DNA of 64,000 nucleotides from an uncultured Lachnospiraceae bacterium (GTDB lineage: Bacteria; Bacillota; Clostridia; Lachnospirales; Lachnospiraceae): assembly GCA_947165025.1 (NCBI GenBank), contig CAMUYQ010000002.1:1-64000 (forward strand), in the 5' to 3' direction. The notes under the pieces are model-generated. The model searched no databases and was not told the DNA's origin. It worked only from the letters and a program-made list of their open reading frames with translations. Made by a program: the position numbers and the translations under genes. Each line of letters opens with the position of its first letter. Positions within the stretch are counted from its first letter, which is position 1. Shown here in pieces: positions 43,169-52,982 of this stretch.

Positions 43169-44659
43169 ATGAAAAGTATTGAAAAAGTGATAATCCCGGT
43201 TATCATAATCGTCATCATCACGATGCTCGGGATATATTACATTTCAAAAGAATATGAGAAGCAGCAGGCGGCAAAACGCGCGGAAGAGATTCAGCAGACC
43301 GTGGATGAGCAGCTTGCCGAAAACCCCGTAAATGCCGATGAGCTCATATACAAATGTTCGGCAATGCTGGTCGGAAAAAACACCGAAGAGAAAAAGCTCA
43401 AGTTCATCTCAGTTGATAATGAGAAACTGTTCGAACTTGACTATGACAGTAAAACATCGATCCTGGCAAAGCACGGGAATTACATCACTCTTGATGAGAT
43501 AAAGCTCGGAGAGATACTTGATATTGCGTACGGCCTTCATGACAAAAAGCTTATGGAGATGAAGATAAGCTCCGAGGCCTGGACGTTTACCGATGTCACG
43601 AAGTTTGATATCAATGAAGAGGAAGGCCGGATGGATATCGCCGGCAGCACGTATAAGCTTCCGAAGTCGTCGATCGTATCGTACGGAGACGAGCTGGCAA
43701 CATTCATGGATGTCACGAACGTGGACACTCTGATCGTAAAAGGATGGGACCGCAAGGTCTGCTCGGTGACGGTAGAGCGCGGACACGGTTATGTAAGACT
43801 TCAGAACGATTCGTATTTCAAGGGCGGATGGATCGAGATCGGACAGGAGATAATAAAGCCCGTAACCGAAGAGATGCTGATCCCCGTTCCCGAGGGTGAT
43901 TACCATATCAGGCTTACGAACAGGGGATATGCAGCCGAAGAGGATGCCACGATAGAGCGCGACAAGGAGTTTGTCCTTGACCTTTCAAAGGTGGACGTAA
44001 AGGAAGTTGCGATAGGACACGTGGAGTTCACCGTGGTTCCGGATTATGCACAGCTGTTTGTTGACGGACAGATGACCGACTTTGAGGAAAGAGTTCCTCT
44101 TGAGTACGGTATACACCGTATCCATGTTGAACTTGCCGGATACAAGAGTGTGGATACGAACATCCGCATTTCGGATAAGTATGCAAATGTAGAGATAGCG
44201 CTTGAAAGAGAAGCGGGTGAGGAAACACCGACACCCACACCTACGCCGTCGTCGACCGTAACAACGGATCCTTCGGTTACAACGGCACCCACCACAGTTG
44301 CAACAAACAATGAAAACGAAATAACCCGGCTTACGAACGCTGTGCCGACACAGCCGCTCGATACTTCATCGAGATCGACTTCGACAGCACTGCCGTCACA
44401 GACATCGACATCGGACAGTTCAAATACCGAGGTCATAAGCGAGACGCGTAAGATGTATGTTGAATCTCCGGAAGGTGCCGAAGTGTTTGTTGACGGGATA
44501 TACATAGGGATAGCTCCCATATCGACGATAAAGCCCGATAAGGGTTCACACGTGATCACTCTTTCAAAGAACGGATGCGTGACAAAGAGTTATACGGTAT
44601 CCGTTTCGGGTGATGACAGGGATGTTACACTTTCATTCTCGGAGCTTGTGCAGCAATGA
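43169..44659 (+). CDS. Membrane-anchored protein with PEGA domains
   Basis: A 496-residue protein. An N-terminal membrane anchor (about 7-27) and a short coiled region precede beta-rich domains. PEGA-type repeats are visible near 230-275 (IPVPEGDYHIRLTNRGYAAEE), 288-350 (VEFTVVPDYAQLFVDGQ), and 430-494 (MYVESPEGAEVFVDGIYIG). A Thr/Pro/Ser-rich linker at about 355-425 separates the last one. PEGA domains are thought to bind wall polymers or carbohydrates outside the cell. It overlaps the next membrane gene by 4 bases. Confidence 0.82.
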   Translation: MKSIEKVIIPVIIIVIITMLGIYYISKEYEKQQAAKRAEEIQQTVDEQLAENPVNADELIYKCSAMLVGKNTEEKKLKFISVDNEKLFELDYDSKTSILAKHGNYITLDEIKLGEILDIAYGLHDKKLMEMKISSEAWTFTDVTKFDINEEEGRMDIAGSTYKLPKSSIVSYGDELATFMDVTNVDTLIVKGWDRKVCSVTVERGHGYVRLQNDSYFKGGWIEIGQEIIKPVTEEMLIPVPEGDYHIRLTNRGYAAEEDATIERDKEFVLDLSKVDVKEVAIGHVEFTVVPDYAQLFVDGQMTDFEERVPLEYGIHRIHVELAGYKSVDTNIRISDKYANVEIALEREAGEETPTPTPTPSSTVTTDPSVTTAPTTVATNNENEITRLTNAVPTQPLDTSSRSTSTALPSQTSTSDSSNTEVISETRKMYVESPEGAEVFVDGIYIGIAPISTIKPDKGSHVITLSKNGCVTKSYTVSVSGDDRDVTLSFSELVQQ

Positions 44660-47526
44660 CAGGAAAGATGATGACAAAGATAAAAAAAATTCTGCAGAAA
44701 AGGGAAAACAGGGTCACGATACTGTTCTTCCTTGTGACGATGCTGACTGCTCTCAGTCCGCTTGTTTCAAGATACTGTATCAACGGCCACGACCTTGAGT
44801 ATCATCTTCTGCGTATCGAGAGCCTTAAGGAAGGTATCCTGATCGGAAGACCGTTCATGAAGGTCAACACGCTCTTCTACGGCGGAGCGGGATACGCGAG
44901 TTCTCTTTTCTATTCGGATCTGTTCATGCACATCCCCGCACTTCTTCGAGTGATGGGAGTGAGCATAGGAAAGAGTTTCCATATTTACACGGCGATCATA
45001 TTTATTCTGTGTTATCTCTCGACATTTTACAGTGTATGGAGGATGACACTTTCAAAGTTTGCGGCAACACTTGCTGCCGTACTTCTGACACTCTGTCCTT
45101 ATCACATGGATGACATGCTTGTCAGAACGGCGTGCGGTGAGAATGCGGCATTTATCTTCCTGCCTCTTGCGATATACGGTATATTCAATGTTCTTTACGA
45201 GGACATGGACAGGCCGTGGGTATTCGGACTCGGAATGGCAGGACTGATACTCACACATCCCGCTACATGCATCCTGATGGTGTTTGTATGCATCGTGGCA
45301 TTTCTCATCAATATAAAGAGATTCACTGCAGAGCCGAGAGTGTTCGTGAAGCTTTGCGTCGTATCGGTGATCGCACTTCTCGTCACTTCATATCAGTGGC
45401 TTCCGATGCTTGAGCAGTTTGCAAACGCTCAGTTTTATGTGTCAAATAACTGGACGGACCTTCTTGATGCTGCCGTACCGTTTACCGATGTGGCATCATC
45501 GACTTTCCCGAGTGTCGGGTTCGTGCTGTTTGCACTCGTACTTCCGAGATGCTTCATGTCAAAAAAGGATTATCCGATCTTAAGATTTGTTGATCTGATG
45601 ATCATTGCGGCAGCGATATTTGCAGTCGGCGCCACAAATGTAATGCCCTGGGAAAGAGTTGCAAAGCTGTTCGGATTCCTTCAGTTCCCGTGGAGGATGT
45701 TCATAATGTCATCGGTACTTCTGGCGATGTCCGATGCGATAATCCTCAGACTGTTCCTTGACAGGATCGCGGAGGACAGAAGGAGATTTGCATTCGATGC
45801 GGTACTTGTTATCATCGCTGCTCTTATGATGCAGATGGCGATAGACCATCAGAACGAGAACTCGATGGGGTATTATGATTACAGTGAAGACTATTACAGC
45901 TACAAGCCTTTTACCGCAAACGTCATTGCCGGAGAGTGGCTTCCTTCCACAGTGACCGATCCCCAGGCCCTTGTAACGGACAGCGGGAAGATGACTTTTG
46001 ATGACGGATCGGCAGCCGAGTTTTCAAGATCAAAGGCAAAGATCGTTTCGGATATAACGGCAGCTCATGAGTATGTCGATGTGCCGTTCATTTACTACAA
46101 GGGATATTCGGCATATATTAAGGACGCCTCCGGCGAAAAGAAAGAGCTGGAGGTTACAGGTGACGGCGAAAACGGAATGTGCCGCGTCATCCTGGGACAG
46201 GAGACGGGTGAGCTTACCGTAAGCTATTCGGGAACGATACTCCAGTATATCTCTCTTGTAGTATCGCATTTGTTCCTGCTTCTCATATTCGATCTTCTGT
46301 ACCTTAAGAACAAGTATAAAAAAAAGCTTCGTTTAAGGGCGGCGGCAGCAGGCGCCAATCTCGGAAAGATAACGTGCTTTGTGCTCGTGTTTGCGGTCAC
46401 CTCTTCTCTTTGTGCGTGTAATGTCGTAACCGTGCAGGGTCCGGACCGTCATGATCCCGATGAGGTCATAGATTACCTTAAAGTGGTTAACGGACAGTCT
46501 GAGACTGAAGAGATAGCGCAGGAAGATCTTGTTAAGATCAACTTAAGTCATAAGGGATACGACAGTAACGGAAAGAGCTTTGCCGTCGTTATAGATGAAT
46601 CTTCCGGAGAGCAGGAAATAAGCGTCATCCGCCCGGACAGTCCTCTTTTTCAGGAGGCCGATGCACCCGTTGAATCGAAGCTGTATGACAGGCTTCTTGA
46701 GGAAGAAGTCGCATCGGTGCTTGAAACATACAGGACTGACTCTTTAAAAGACCGCATCATGCATGAAACGGATGCGCTCCTTTGCATCGAAGTATTTCCG
46801 GAGGTTTCGGAAAAAAAGAAAATAAACGATCTTGCACTCACCCTTGCCGGGGATATGATCGGGATCCCCGAATCAAAGTTTGAAACAACACTGGATAAAT
46901 ACAACTGTGCTGCGATCCTTGCAAAAGCAGCATATGTTCTGCCGGACTGGAACAGGGCAAAAGATGCTTCGGATCTTTCCGAGCAGTATTTCAACGAAGC
47001 CGAAAGGATAGCGGATACTGACGGAGAACCTGTTGCCGCAAGGCTCTGGGCTGCTGCTGAGCTGTACCGCCTGACAGGTCAGAAAACATACAGATCAGTT
47101 GTTGATGCGATAGCAATGGATGTCGTACCTGAGGGATTTACTTACGAAGAGCCCGGTTTTTTCGGACTGTTTGCATACCTGATGGCACCATACCAGACAA
47201 ACTACAACGTCTGCACGGATATGATGAGCATCGTGTTCTCAAAGGCGAATGAACTTATCAGGGAACCTGTTGACAAAGAGTTCATTGATACGAGAGTTGA
47301 TTCGTCGACAAAAGAGCATGACGAAAAGACGGCGGAGAGGATGCTGGAGGAAGCGTTTCTTGTGACGATGACGAACTATGTCAGCGTCAGTGTTGAATAC
47401 AAGGCATTTGTTCAGGATCGTTTAAACTATATTTACGGAGCCAATCTGTCGGGGACTGATTTTACCGAAGGTGACAATTTACTCGCCGATGCCCCGAAAC
47501 TGTTTGTTCTGACAGGATTGTGCTGA
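44656..47526 (+). CDS. Polytopic GT-C-like membrane protein fused to a GH9-like extracellular domain
   Basis: A 956-residue protein. Residues 1-540 have 10 or more membrane segments and an early acidic loop (INGHDLEYHLLRIES near 42), as in GT-C/YfhO-like lipid-sugar transferases. At about 573-590 another hydrophobic segment ends SSLCAC, exactly like a lipobox, followed by a soluble region. Its last 170 residues (ARLWAAAELYRLTGQKTY, then YIYGANLSGTDF) resemble the alpha/alpha-barrel of GH9-type glycosidases. It looks like an in-frame fusion of a transferase and a lipoprotein hydrolase. The GH9-like catalytic residues could not be confirmed. Confidence 0.65.
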   Translation: MTGKMMTKIKKILQKRENRVTILFFLVTMLTALSPLVSRYCINGHDLEYHLLRIESLKEGILIGRPFMKVNTLFYGGAGYASSLFYSDLFMHIPALLRVMGVSIGKSFHIYTAIIFILCYLSTFYSVWRMTLSKFAATLAAVLLTLCPYHMDDMLVRTACGENAAFIFLPLAIYGIFNVLYEDMDRPWVFGLGMAGLILTHPATCILMVFVCIVAFLINIKRFTAEPRVFVKLCVVSVIALLVTSYQWLPMLEQFANAQFYVSNNWTDLLDAAVPFTDVASSTFPSVGFVLFALVLPRCFMSKKDYPILRFVDLMIIAAAIFAVGATNVMPWERVAKLFGFLQFPWRMFIMSSVLLAMSDAIILRLFLDRIAEDRRRFAFDAVLVIIAALMMQMAIDHQNENSMGYYDYSEDYYSYKPFTANVIAGEWLPSTVTDPQALVTDSGKMTFDDGSAAEFSRSKAKIVSDITAAHEYVDVPFIYYKGYSAYIKDASGEKKELEVTGDGENGMCRVILGQETGELTVSYSGTILQYISLVVSHLFLLLIFDLLYLKNKYKKKLRLRAAAAGANLGKITCFVLVFAVTSSLCACNVVTVQGPDRHDPDEVIDYLKVVNGQSETEEIAQEDLVKINLSHKGYDSNGKSFAVVIDESSGEQEISVIRPDSPLFQEADAPVESKLYDRLLEEEVASVLETYRTDSLKDRIMHETDALLCIEVFPEVSEKKKINDLALTLAGDMIGIPESKFETTLDKYNCAAILAKAAYVLPDWNRAKDASDLSEQYFNEAERIADTDGEPVAARLWAAAELYRLTGQKTYRSVVDAIAMDVVPEGFTYEEPGFFGLFAYLMAPYQTNYNVCTDMMSIVFSKANELIREPVDKEFIDTRVDSSTKEHDEKTAERMLEEAFLVTMTNYVSVSVEYKAFVQDRLNYIYGANLSGTDFTEGDNLLADAPKLFVLTGLC

Positions 47527-47538
47527 CAGGAGGAGATC

Positions 47539-48579
47539 ATGAAGATAGTAGTTCTTGCCGGAGGATTAAGTACAGAAAGGGATGTGTCGCTCGTGACCGG
47601 GCGGTGCGTGTATAAAGCTCTCAAGGATATCGGACACAAAGCTGTGCTCCTTGACGTGTTCCTCGGATACGAAGGAGATGCGGATAACGTATTTGACCTT
47701 GATACCGACTGGTCGGAAAAGGTCGCTCCCGTAAGTGAGACCGCACCGGATCTTGATGCTGTCCGTGCAATGAGAGGACAGGCGATAAAGGAATTTTTCG
47801 GACCGAATGTCATTAAGATTTGTCAGGCGGCCGATATCGTGTTCATGGCACTTCACGGGGACGTCGGTGAGAACGGAAAGATCCAGTCGGCGTTCGATCT
47901 TCTCGGCATAAAGTATACGGGAACCGATGCATATTCTTCCGCACTTGCGATGAACAAGTCGACATCGAAGATGGCATTCAAACAGTACGGTGTTTCAACT
48001 CCCGACTGTTACATGTTAAAGAGTGCCGATGACGATCATAAGCCCGCGTCATACCCCTGCGTTGTCAAGATATGTAACGGCGGATCGAGTGTCGGTGTTT
48101 ACATCGTAAACAATGAAAATGAGTACAACAGTGCCGTTTCTGATGCATTCAGTTATGATTCAAAGGTAATGGTCGAGCAGTACATAAAGGGCAGGGAATT
48201 CACCTGCTGCGTCATAGACGGTCAGGCTCTTCCGATCGTGGAGATCGAGCCGAAGAGCGGATTTTACGATTATAAGAACAAGTATCAGGCAGGTTCCACG
48301 ATAGAGACATGTCCTGCAAAGCTTGATGCGGATCAGACTGCAAAGATCCAGGCAGAGGCGATCAAAGCATTCAATGCTCTGGAGATACAGACATATGCCA
48401 GAATGGATTTCATCATGGACGATAAAGGCGAGGTGTTCTGTCTTGAAGCAAACACTCTTCCGGGAATGACTCCCACGAGCCTGATCCCCCAGGAGGCTGC
48501 CGCCATGGGAAAATCATACAATGAACTGTGTGAATGGATCATAGAGATATCTATGAAGAAGTGGACTGACAATGCGTAA
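47539..48579 (+). CDS. ddl: D-alanine--D-alanine ligase
   Basis: A 346-residue ATP-grasp enzyme joining two D-Ala for peptidoglycan. Ddl features are present: VLAGGLSTERDVSL at residues 4-17, ADIVFMALHGDVGENG near 97, YTGTDAYSSALAMNKSTSK near 131, and the C-terminal FCLEANTLPGMTPTSLIP near 298, which contains the metal-binding Glu and Asn. It overlaps murF by 8 bases; their products act in successive steps, as Ddl makes the dipeptide that MurF attaches. Confidence 0.95.
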   Translation: MKIVVLAGGLSTERDVSLVTGRCVYKALKDIGHKAVLLDVFLGYEGDADNVFDLDTDWSEKVAPVSETAPDLDAVRAMRGQAIKEFFGPNVIKICQAADIVFMALHGDVGENGKIQSAFDLLGIKYTGTDAYSSALAMNKSTSKMAFKQYGVSTPDCYMLKSADDDHKPASYPCVVKICNGGSSVGVYIVNNENEYNSAVSDAFSYDSKVMVEQYIKGREFTCCVIDGQALPIVEIEPKSGFYDYKNKYQAGSTIETCPAKLDADQTAKIQAEAIKAFNALEIQTYARMDFIMDDKGEVFCLEANTLPGMTPTSLIPQEAAAMGKSYNELCEWIIEISMKKWTDNA

Positions 48580-49969
48580 TATGAACATATGGGCGATAGC
48601 CGAGGCTATCGGAGGAAAACTGGAGAATGCCGTAAAGTGCGATCTGACCAAGGAAGCAACAGGTGTCGTTATCGACTCGAGACTGATCGAGGAAGGCGGG
48701 ATATTCGTTGCGACAAAGGGAGAGAGAGTCGACGGGCATGATTTTATCCAAAAGGTGTTTGACGACGGAGCACTTGCCGTCATATGCGAGAGGATCCCGC
48801 CGAAGGTAAAGGGACCGTGCATAGTTGTTGAGGACAGTCTTGCGGCGTTAAGGGAACTTGCAAGATATTACCGTGACCAGCTGTCGGTAAGGATAGTAGG
48901 GATAGTCGGAAGCGTAGGCAAGACGAGCACGAAGGAACTCGTGGCGTCTGTTTTGGACTCGCATTTTGAAGTGCTCAGGACTGAAGGAAATCTTAACAAT
49001 GAGATCGGTGTTCCGCTCACCGTTCTGAAGATCAGGGACGGACACGAGGTGGCAGTCATAGAGATGGGCATCAGTGATTTCGGAGAGATGGACAGGCTCG
49101 GGAAGATAGTACGTCCGGATGTAGTCCTCTTTACGAATATCGGTCCGTGCCATCTGGAAAACCTCAAAGATCTTGAGGGAGTTCTGAAAGCAAAGACCGA
49201 AGTCATCCCGCATATGTCACCTTCGGGTACGATCATACTGAACGGACAGGATGAGATGCTTGACAGGATCAACGTTGATATGGCCGGAGACCGCAAGATC
49301 ATCAGATATGGAAAGGAATCAAAAAGAGATGATGTATATGCTTCGAGCATAGAAAATCTCGGACTTGACGGATCAAAGTTTATCGCAAATTTCCCGGACG
49401 GAAGTCACTATGAGATGACGGTTCCGCTTCCCGGATACCACATGGTTGATAATGCTGTTGCAGCAGCGGCGGTCGGATTTCTGATGGGGCTGAACCTTGA
49501 GGAGATAAGAAGAGGACTTACCTCGGTCGAACAGCTTTCCGGAAGAGGACATATCATCCATTCACCGAAGTACACGATAGTTGATGACTGCTATAATGCC
49601 AATCCGAAGTCGATGTATGCCGCGATCGATACACTCGGATATTCGCTCGGCAGAAAGGTCGCCATTCTCGGAGACATGTTCGAGCTGGGCGAGGAAACGG
49701 AAAAGCTTCACGCACAGGTTGGTGATTATGCGGCAGAGCACGGAGTGGATTCGCTTATATTCGTCGGAAGCGCCGCCAAGTTCATGTATGAGCGGGCAAG
49801 GATACACGAAGGCATTGAAATACGTTATTATCCCAATAAAGAACTTCTCATCACGGCACTTTCAGATGAGACGAAGGAGATACTTAAACCTCAGGATACG
49901 ATTCTCGTAAAGGCTTCTCACGGGATGGGATTTTCCGAAGTGGTGGATTATCTGAGCAGCAATGAGTAA
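48572..49969 (+). CDS. murF: UDP-MurNAc-tripeptide--D-Ala-D-Ala ligase
   Basis: A 465-residue Mur ligase. The N-terminal substrate domain includes VVIDSRLIEEGGIFVA near residue 32. The ATP loop VGSVGKTSTKELV is near 112, then LNNEIGVPLT near 142, MGISDFGEMDRL near 167, and a C-terminal domain opening at YTIVDDCYNANPKSM near 333. MurF completes the UDP-MurNAc-pentapeptide that MraY later transfers to the lipid carrier. It follows ddl with overlapping frames. Confidence 0.96.
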   Translation: MRNMNIWAIAEAIGGKLENAVKCDLTKEATGVVIDSRLIEEGGIFVATKGERVDGHDFIQKVFDDGALAVICERIPPKVKGPCIVVEDSLAALRELARYYRDQLSVRIVGIVGSVGKTSTKELVASVLDSHFEVLRTEGNLNNEIGVPLTVLKIRDGHEVAVIEMGISDFGEMDRLGKIVRPDVVLFTNIGPCHLENLKDLEGVLKAKTEVIPHMSPSGTIILNGQDEMLDRINVDMAGDRKIIRYGKESKRDDVYASSIENLGLDGSKFIANFPDGSHYEMTVPLPGYHMVDNAVAAAAVGFLMGLNLEEIRRGLTSVEQLSGRGHIIHSPKYTIVDDCYNANPKSMYAAIDTLGYSLGRKVAILGDMFELGEETEKLHAQVGDYAAEHGVDSLIFVGSAAKFMYERARIHEGIEIRYYPNKELLITALSDETKEILKPQDTILVKASHGMGFSEVVDYLSSNE

Positions 49970-49980
49970 AGGAGAAAATC

Positions 49981-50859
49981 ATGGCATTTAGGATCGTTAC
50001 GGACACCGGAGCAAACATCACCGACAAAGTCAGAAACCATTACGGCATCGAAGTTGTGCACCTTACTCTCATCATGGAAGGTGAAGAGCTTCAGTTCACA
50101 AGTTCCGAAGGATTTGATTATGAAGGATACTATGACAAACTGAAAGAGGGAATGAAGGTTTCCACTTCTCAGGTCAATCCGGAGCAGTTCATGAACTGCT
50201 TCGAAAAGATACTTGAGGCCGGAGAAGATGTACTGTATATCGGCCTTTCGGGCGGAGTAACCGGATCTATCAGTTCTGCCAAGATCGCCGCGTCGGATCT
50301 TATGGAAGAATTCCCCGACAGGCAGATCAGGATCGTTGATTCCCTCGGGGCATCTCTCGGGCAGGGTATACTTGTCGTTGAAGCGGCCGAGTGCAGGGAA
50401 AAAGGTATGAGTCTTGATGAGACGGCGGATCATATTGATTTTCAGAAGTACTGCATGTATCAGGTGTTCGTTGTGGATGACCTGAAGCATCTGAAGAGGA
50501 CCGGAAGGATCAGCGGTGCGCTTGCTTCTCTCGGAACGATGATGGACTTAAAGCCCATCCTCAAAGGAGACACTGAAGGAAAGATCGTTGTTGAGTGTAA
50601 GGCAAGGGGACGCAAACAGGCGATCAAGGCTCTTGCCGAAAAGTACAGGGATCTCGTCGTTGATGCATCCGAACAGATAGTTGGAATAAGCTACGGCGGA
50701 AAAAGAGAGGATGCAGTTCATCTCGCAAACCTCATTTCAAAGATCGCACCGCCCAAAAAGGTATGGATGGTCGCACACGAACCTGTTACGGGAGCTCACG
50801 TGGGACCGGGAATGCTGGCTCTTTATTTCAAAGGCGCCGATGACGTAAGAGCGTTCTGA
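49981..50859 (+). CDS. DegV family fatty-acid-binding protein
   Basis: A 292-residue protein of the usual DegV length. The N-terminal domain has RIVTDTGANIT near residue 4. Acyl-binding signatures follow: KVSTSQVNPEQF near 59, YIGLSGGVTGSISSA near 85, VDSLGASLGQG near 118. DegV/FakB proteins present fatty acids to the FakA kinase. The neighbour downstream is a phospholipid acyltransferase, which fits a lipid role. AAAGGAG precedes the ATG. Confidence 0.92.
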   Translation: MAFRIVTDTGANITDKVRNHYGIEVVHLTLIMEGEELQFTSSEGFDYEGYYDKLKEGMKVSTSQVNPEQFMNCFEKILEAGEDVLYIGLSGGVTGSISSAKIAASDLMEEFPDRQIRIVDSLGASLGQGILVVEAAECREKGMSLDETADHIDFQKYCMYQVFVVDDLKHLKRTGRISGALASLGTMMDLKPILKGDTEGKIVVECKARGRKQAIKALAEKYRDLVVDASEQIVGISYGGKREDAVHLANLISKIAPPKKVWMVAHEPVTGAHVGPGMLALYFKGADDVRAF

Positions 50860-50880
50860 TCGCTGCAGGATGAGGGTGAA

Positions 50881-51618
50881 ATGTTAAGGTTCATTGTATG
50901 TGTCACGGTAGTCGTGATCGATTTTATTATAGTGCTTCCGATCGATATCATCGGATTTCTGATCGGTCTGATCTCCAAAAAAGCGAAGGATCATTACATG
51001 AAGTTCATGATGACGATCATATTTGCCGTCGTCAATTTCTTTGCGGGAGCGAAAGTAAAGTTCATCGGACTGGAGAAGATACCGAAGGATAAACCGGTAC
51101 TGTACGTTGCCAACCATGAGAGCTTTTTCGATGTGCTCTTAACGCTTACAAAGCTCCCCGGAATGGTGTGTTTTGTAGCCAAGAAATCATTCAAAAAAGT
51201 GCCCATATTCGCGCAGGCACTTCAACTTTACAATACGCTTTTTATCGACAGGGATGATATCAAACAGGGACTTCAGACTATCCTTAAAGCGATAGAGAAT
51301 GTGAAGTTGGGAATGAGTGTTTTCATATTCCCCGAGGGAACAAGAAGCCGTGACGGAAAGATGAACGAGTTCAAGGAAGGCAGCATGAAGATCGCTGTAA
51401 AGAGCGGATGCCCGATAGTACCTATCGCGATATCCAATTCCGGAAACGTGTTCGAAAATCATTTCCCGAAGGTATGTGCCGTTCCCGTGGTCATCGAGAT
51501 ACTCGATCCTGTTATGCCGTCCGATTTTGACAAAACGGAGCAGAAGCATCTCGGGAAACTGTGCCATGACAGGATAGAAGAAGTAAGGGACAGAAACCTC
51601 AAAGAGTACTGCAGCTGA
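50881..51618 (+). CDS. plsC: 1-acyl-sn-glycerol-3-phosphate acyltransferase
   Basis: A 245-residue membrane-associated enzyme making phosphatidic acid. One or two N-terminal hydrophobic segments (about 3-30) anchor it. The catalytic NHESFFDVLL (HX4D) is near residue 78 and the substrate motif FPEGTRSRDGKM near 149; VPIAISNSGNVF is a further PlsC block. It starts 21 bases after degV, which may supply the fatty-acid side of the pathway. The stop lies 3 bases from the convergent pyrC end. Confidence 0.93.
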   Translation: MLRFIVCVTVVVIDFIIVLPIDIIGFLIGLISKKAKDHYMKFMMTIIFAVVNFFAGAKVKFIGLEKIPKDKPVLYVANHESFFDVLLTLTKLPGMVCFVAKKSFKKVPIFAQALQLYNTLFIDRDDIKQGLQTILKAIENVKLGMSVFIFPEGTRSRDGKMNEFKEGSMKIAVKSGCPIVPIAISNSGNVFENHFPKVCAVPVVIEILDPVMPSDFDKTEQKHLGKLCHDRIEEVRDRNLKEYCS

Positions 51619-51620
51619 GG

Positions 51621-52880
51621 TTATGAAGAATAAACGATCCTGCCTGCAGCGATCGTGTATCTGATCTTTCCCTCAAACGTCCTTCCGAGAAACGGAGTGT
51701 TTGACGATCTGGAGCGGGATGTTTCATACACCGTGGATTCATCCGGAGAAAAGATCATTATATCCGCGGGTGCGCCGATGCGAAGTGTTCCGGCATTAAG
51801 ACCGTAAAGCTTTGCCGGATTAAGACTCATAAGTTCAAACAGTCTGTTAAGATCTACGATATCCCTTTTGTACAAAGTTGAATATGCAAGAAGGAATGAA
51901 GTCTCGAGTCCGGTTATGCCGCTCGGGGCTTTTTCAAATTCCCGTGATTTTTCATCCGCACTGTGAGGCGCATGGTCTGTTGCGATAAGATCTATCGTAC
52001 CGTCGGCAAGACCTTCCCAGATAGCCTCGCGGTCCTCACTTTTGCGAAGCGGCGGGTTCATCTTGGCAAGTGTGCCGAACTCGGATACTGCATTGTCCGT
52101 AAGGGTGAAGTGATGCGGTGTTGCCTCCGCATGGATGCTCGGATATTCTCGTTTTGCACATCTTACGGCTTCAACGCTCTCTGCACAGCTGATATGCTGA
52201 ATGTTAAGTATCACGCCCGTCTCTTTTGCGATCTCGATATCTCTTCTGACCATGGTTATCTCGGCCATTCTGTCTGAGCCTTTAAGACCGAGAGACTCAG
52301 CGGCACTTCCGGAATTGACTCCGTTTTCCGAAATATATGCGGGATCTTCCTCGTGAAGACTGACGGGAACGTTCAGTTTTGCGATCCCGGAAAATGCACG
52401 GCGAAGAACATCGGCGTCGACTATCGGTTTTCCGTCATCGGTAAATCCTGCGGCACCGGCTTCAAGAAGAGCTTTATGATCACACAGCTCTTTTCCGCCA
52501 AGTCCCTTTGTGACCGATGCGCATGTGTATATGTGAAGGGGCTCTTCAGAGGCTCTTCTAAGAACATCCTTAACGATCGAGGGATCATCTATGACGGGGT
52601 CGGTGTTTGCCATCATGACAACGGAAGTAAAGCCTCCGGCAACGGAAGATAATGCACCGGTGTGGATATCTTCCTTATGGGTCTGGCCCGGATCCCTGAA
52701 ATGAACGTGTACGTCAACAAGGCCGGGACCTGCGATAAGACCGGTACCGTCGATGATATCCGGATCGTTATCTGCCGCAGGATCAAGGGGATCCGCGATC
52801 CTTCCGTCCTTAATGAACACGTCTTTTATGCAGTCTGTTTTATCTGCCGGATCTATGACCCGGATGTTTCTGATCACCAT
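51621..52880 (-). CDS. pyrC: Dihydroorotase (type I)
   Basis: A 419-residue amidohydrolase closing carbamoyl aspartate to dihydroorotate. The metal site HVHFRDPGQTHKEDI is near residue 60, the zinc-binding aspartate region TDDGKPIV near 150, and ATDHAPHSADEKSR near 300. I favour the ATG at 52880, which gives MVIRNIRVIDP as in homologues. An earlier in-frame ATG at 52922 lies in the loop of a 12-bp hairpin. Neither start has a good ribosome site. It faces away from pyrK-pyrD, so all three pyrimidine genes cluster divergently. Confidence 0.94.
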   Translation of the reverse strand: MVIRNIRVIDPADKTDCIKDVFIKDGRIADPLDPAADNDPDIIDGTGLIAGPGLVDVHVHFRDPGQTHKEDIHTGALSSVAGGFTSVVMMANTDPVIDDPSIVKDVLRRASEEPLHIYTCASVTKGLGGKELCDHKALLEAGAAGFTDDGKPIVDADVLRRAFSGIAKLNVPVSLHEEDPAYISENGVNSGSAAESLGLKGSDRMAEITMVRRDIEIAKETGVILNIQHISCAESVEAVRCAKREYPSIHAEATPHHFTLTDNAVSEFGTLAKMNPPLRKSEDREAIWEGLADGTIDLIATDHAPHSADEKSREFEKAPSGITGLETSFLLAYSTLYKRDIVDLNRLFELMSLNPAKLYGLNAGTLRIGAPADIMIFSPDESTVYETSRSRSSNTPFLGRTFEGKIRYTIAAGRIVYSS

Positions 52881-52904
52881 ACTGTTAATATTACTTTCAC
52901 TTAA

Positions 52905-52938
52905 GCTTTTTTTCAATCCCATTTACTTGAAAAAAAGC
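52905..52938. promoter_or_regulatory. 12-bp inverted repeat between pyrC and pyrK
   Basis: GCTTTTTTTCAA (52905-52916) and its exact complement (52927-52938) flank a 10-base loop. It sits between the divergent pyrC and pyrK starts. It could end a leader RNA or bind a regulator shared by both sides. Confidence 0.45.
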
Positions 52939-52982
52939 CGTAAAAAGGCTATACTTTTCTTATATTGGAAAAGTGTGTCCGC

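Noticed and set aside
43409-43906. Minus-strand frame of about 165 codons within the PEGA gene
   Set aside because: It is antisense to a coherent domain-bearing protein, with no family resemblance and no ribosome site.
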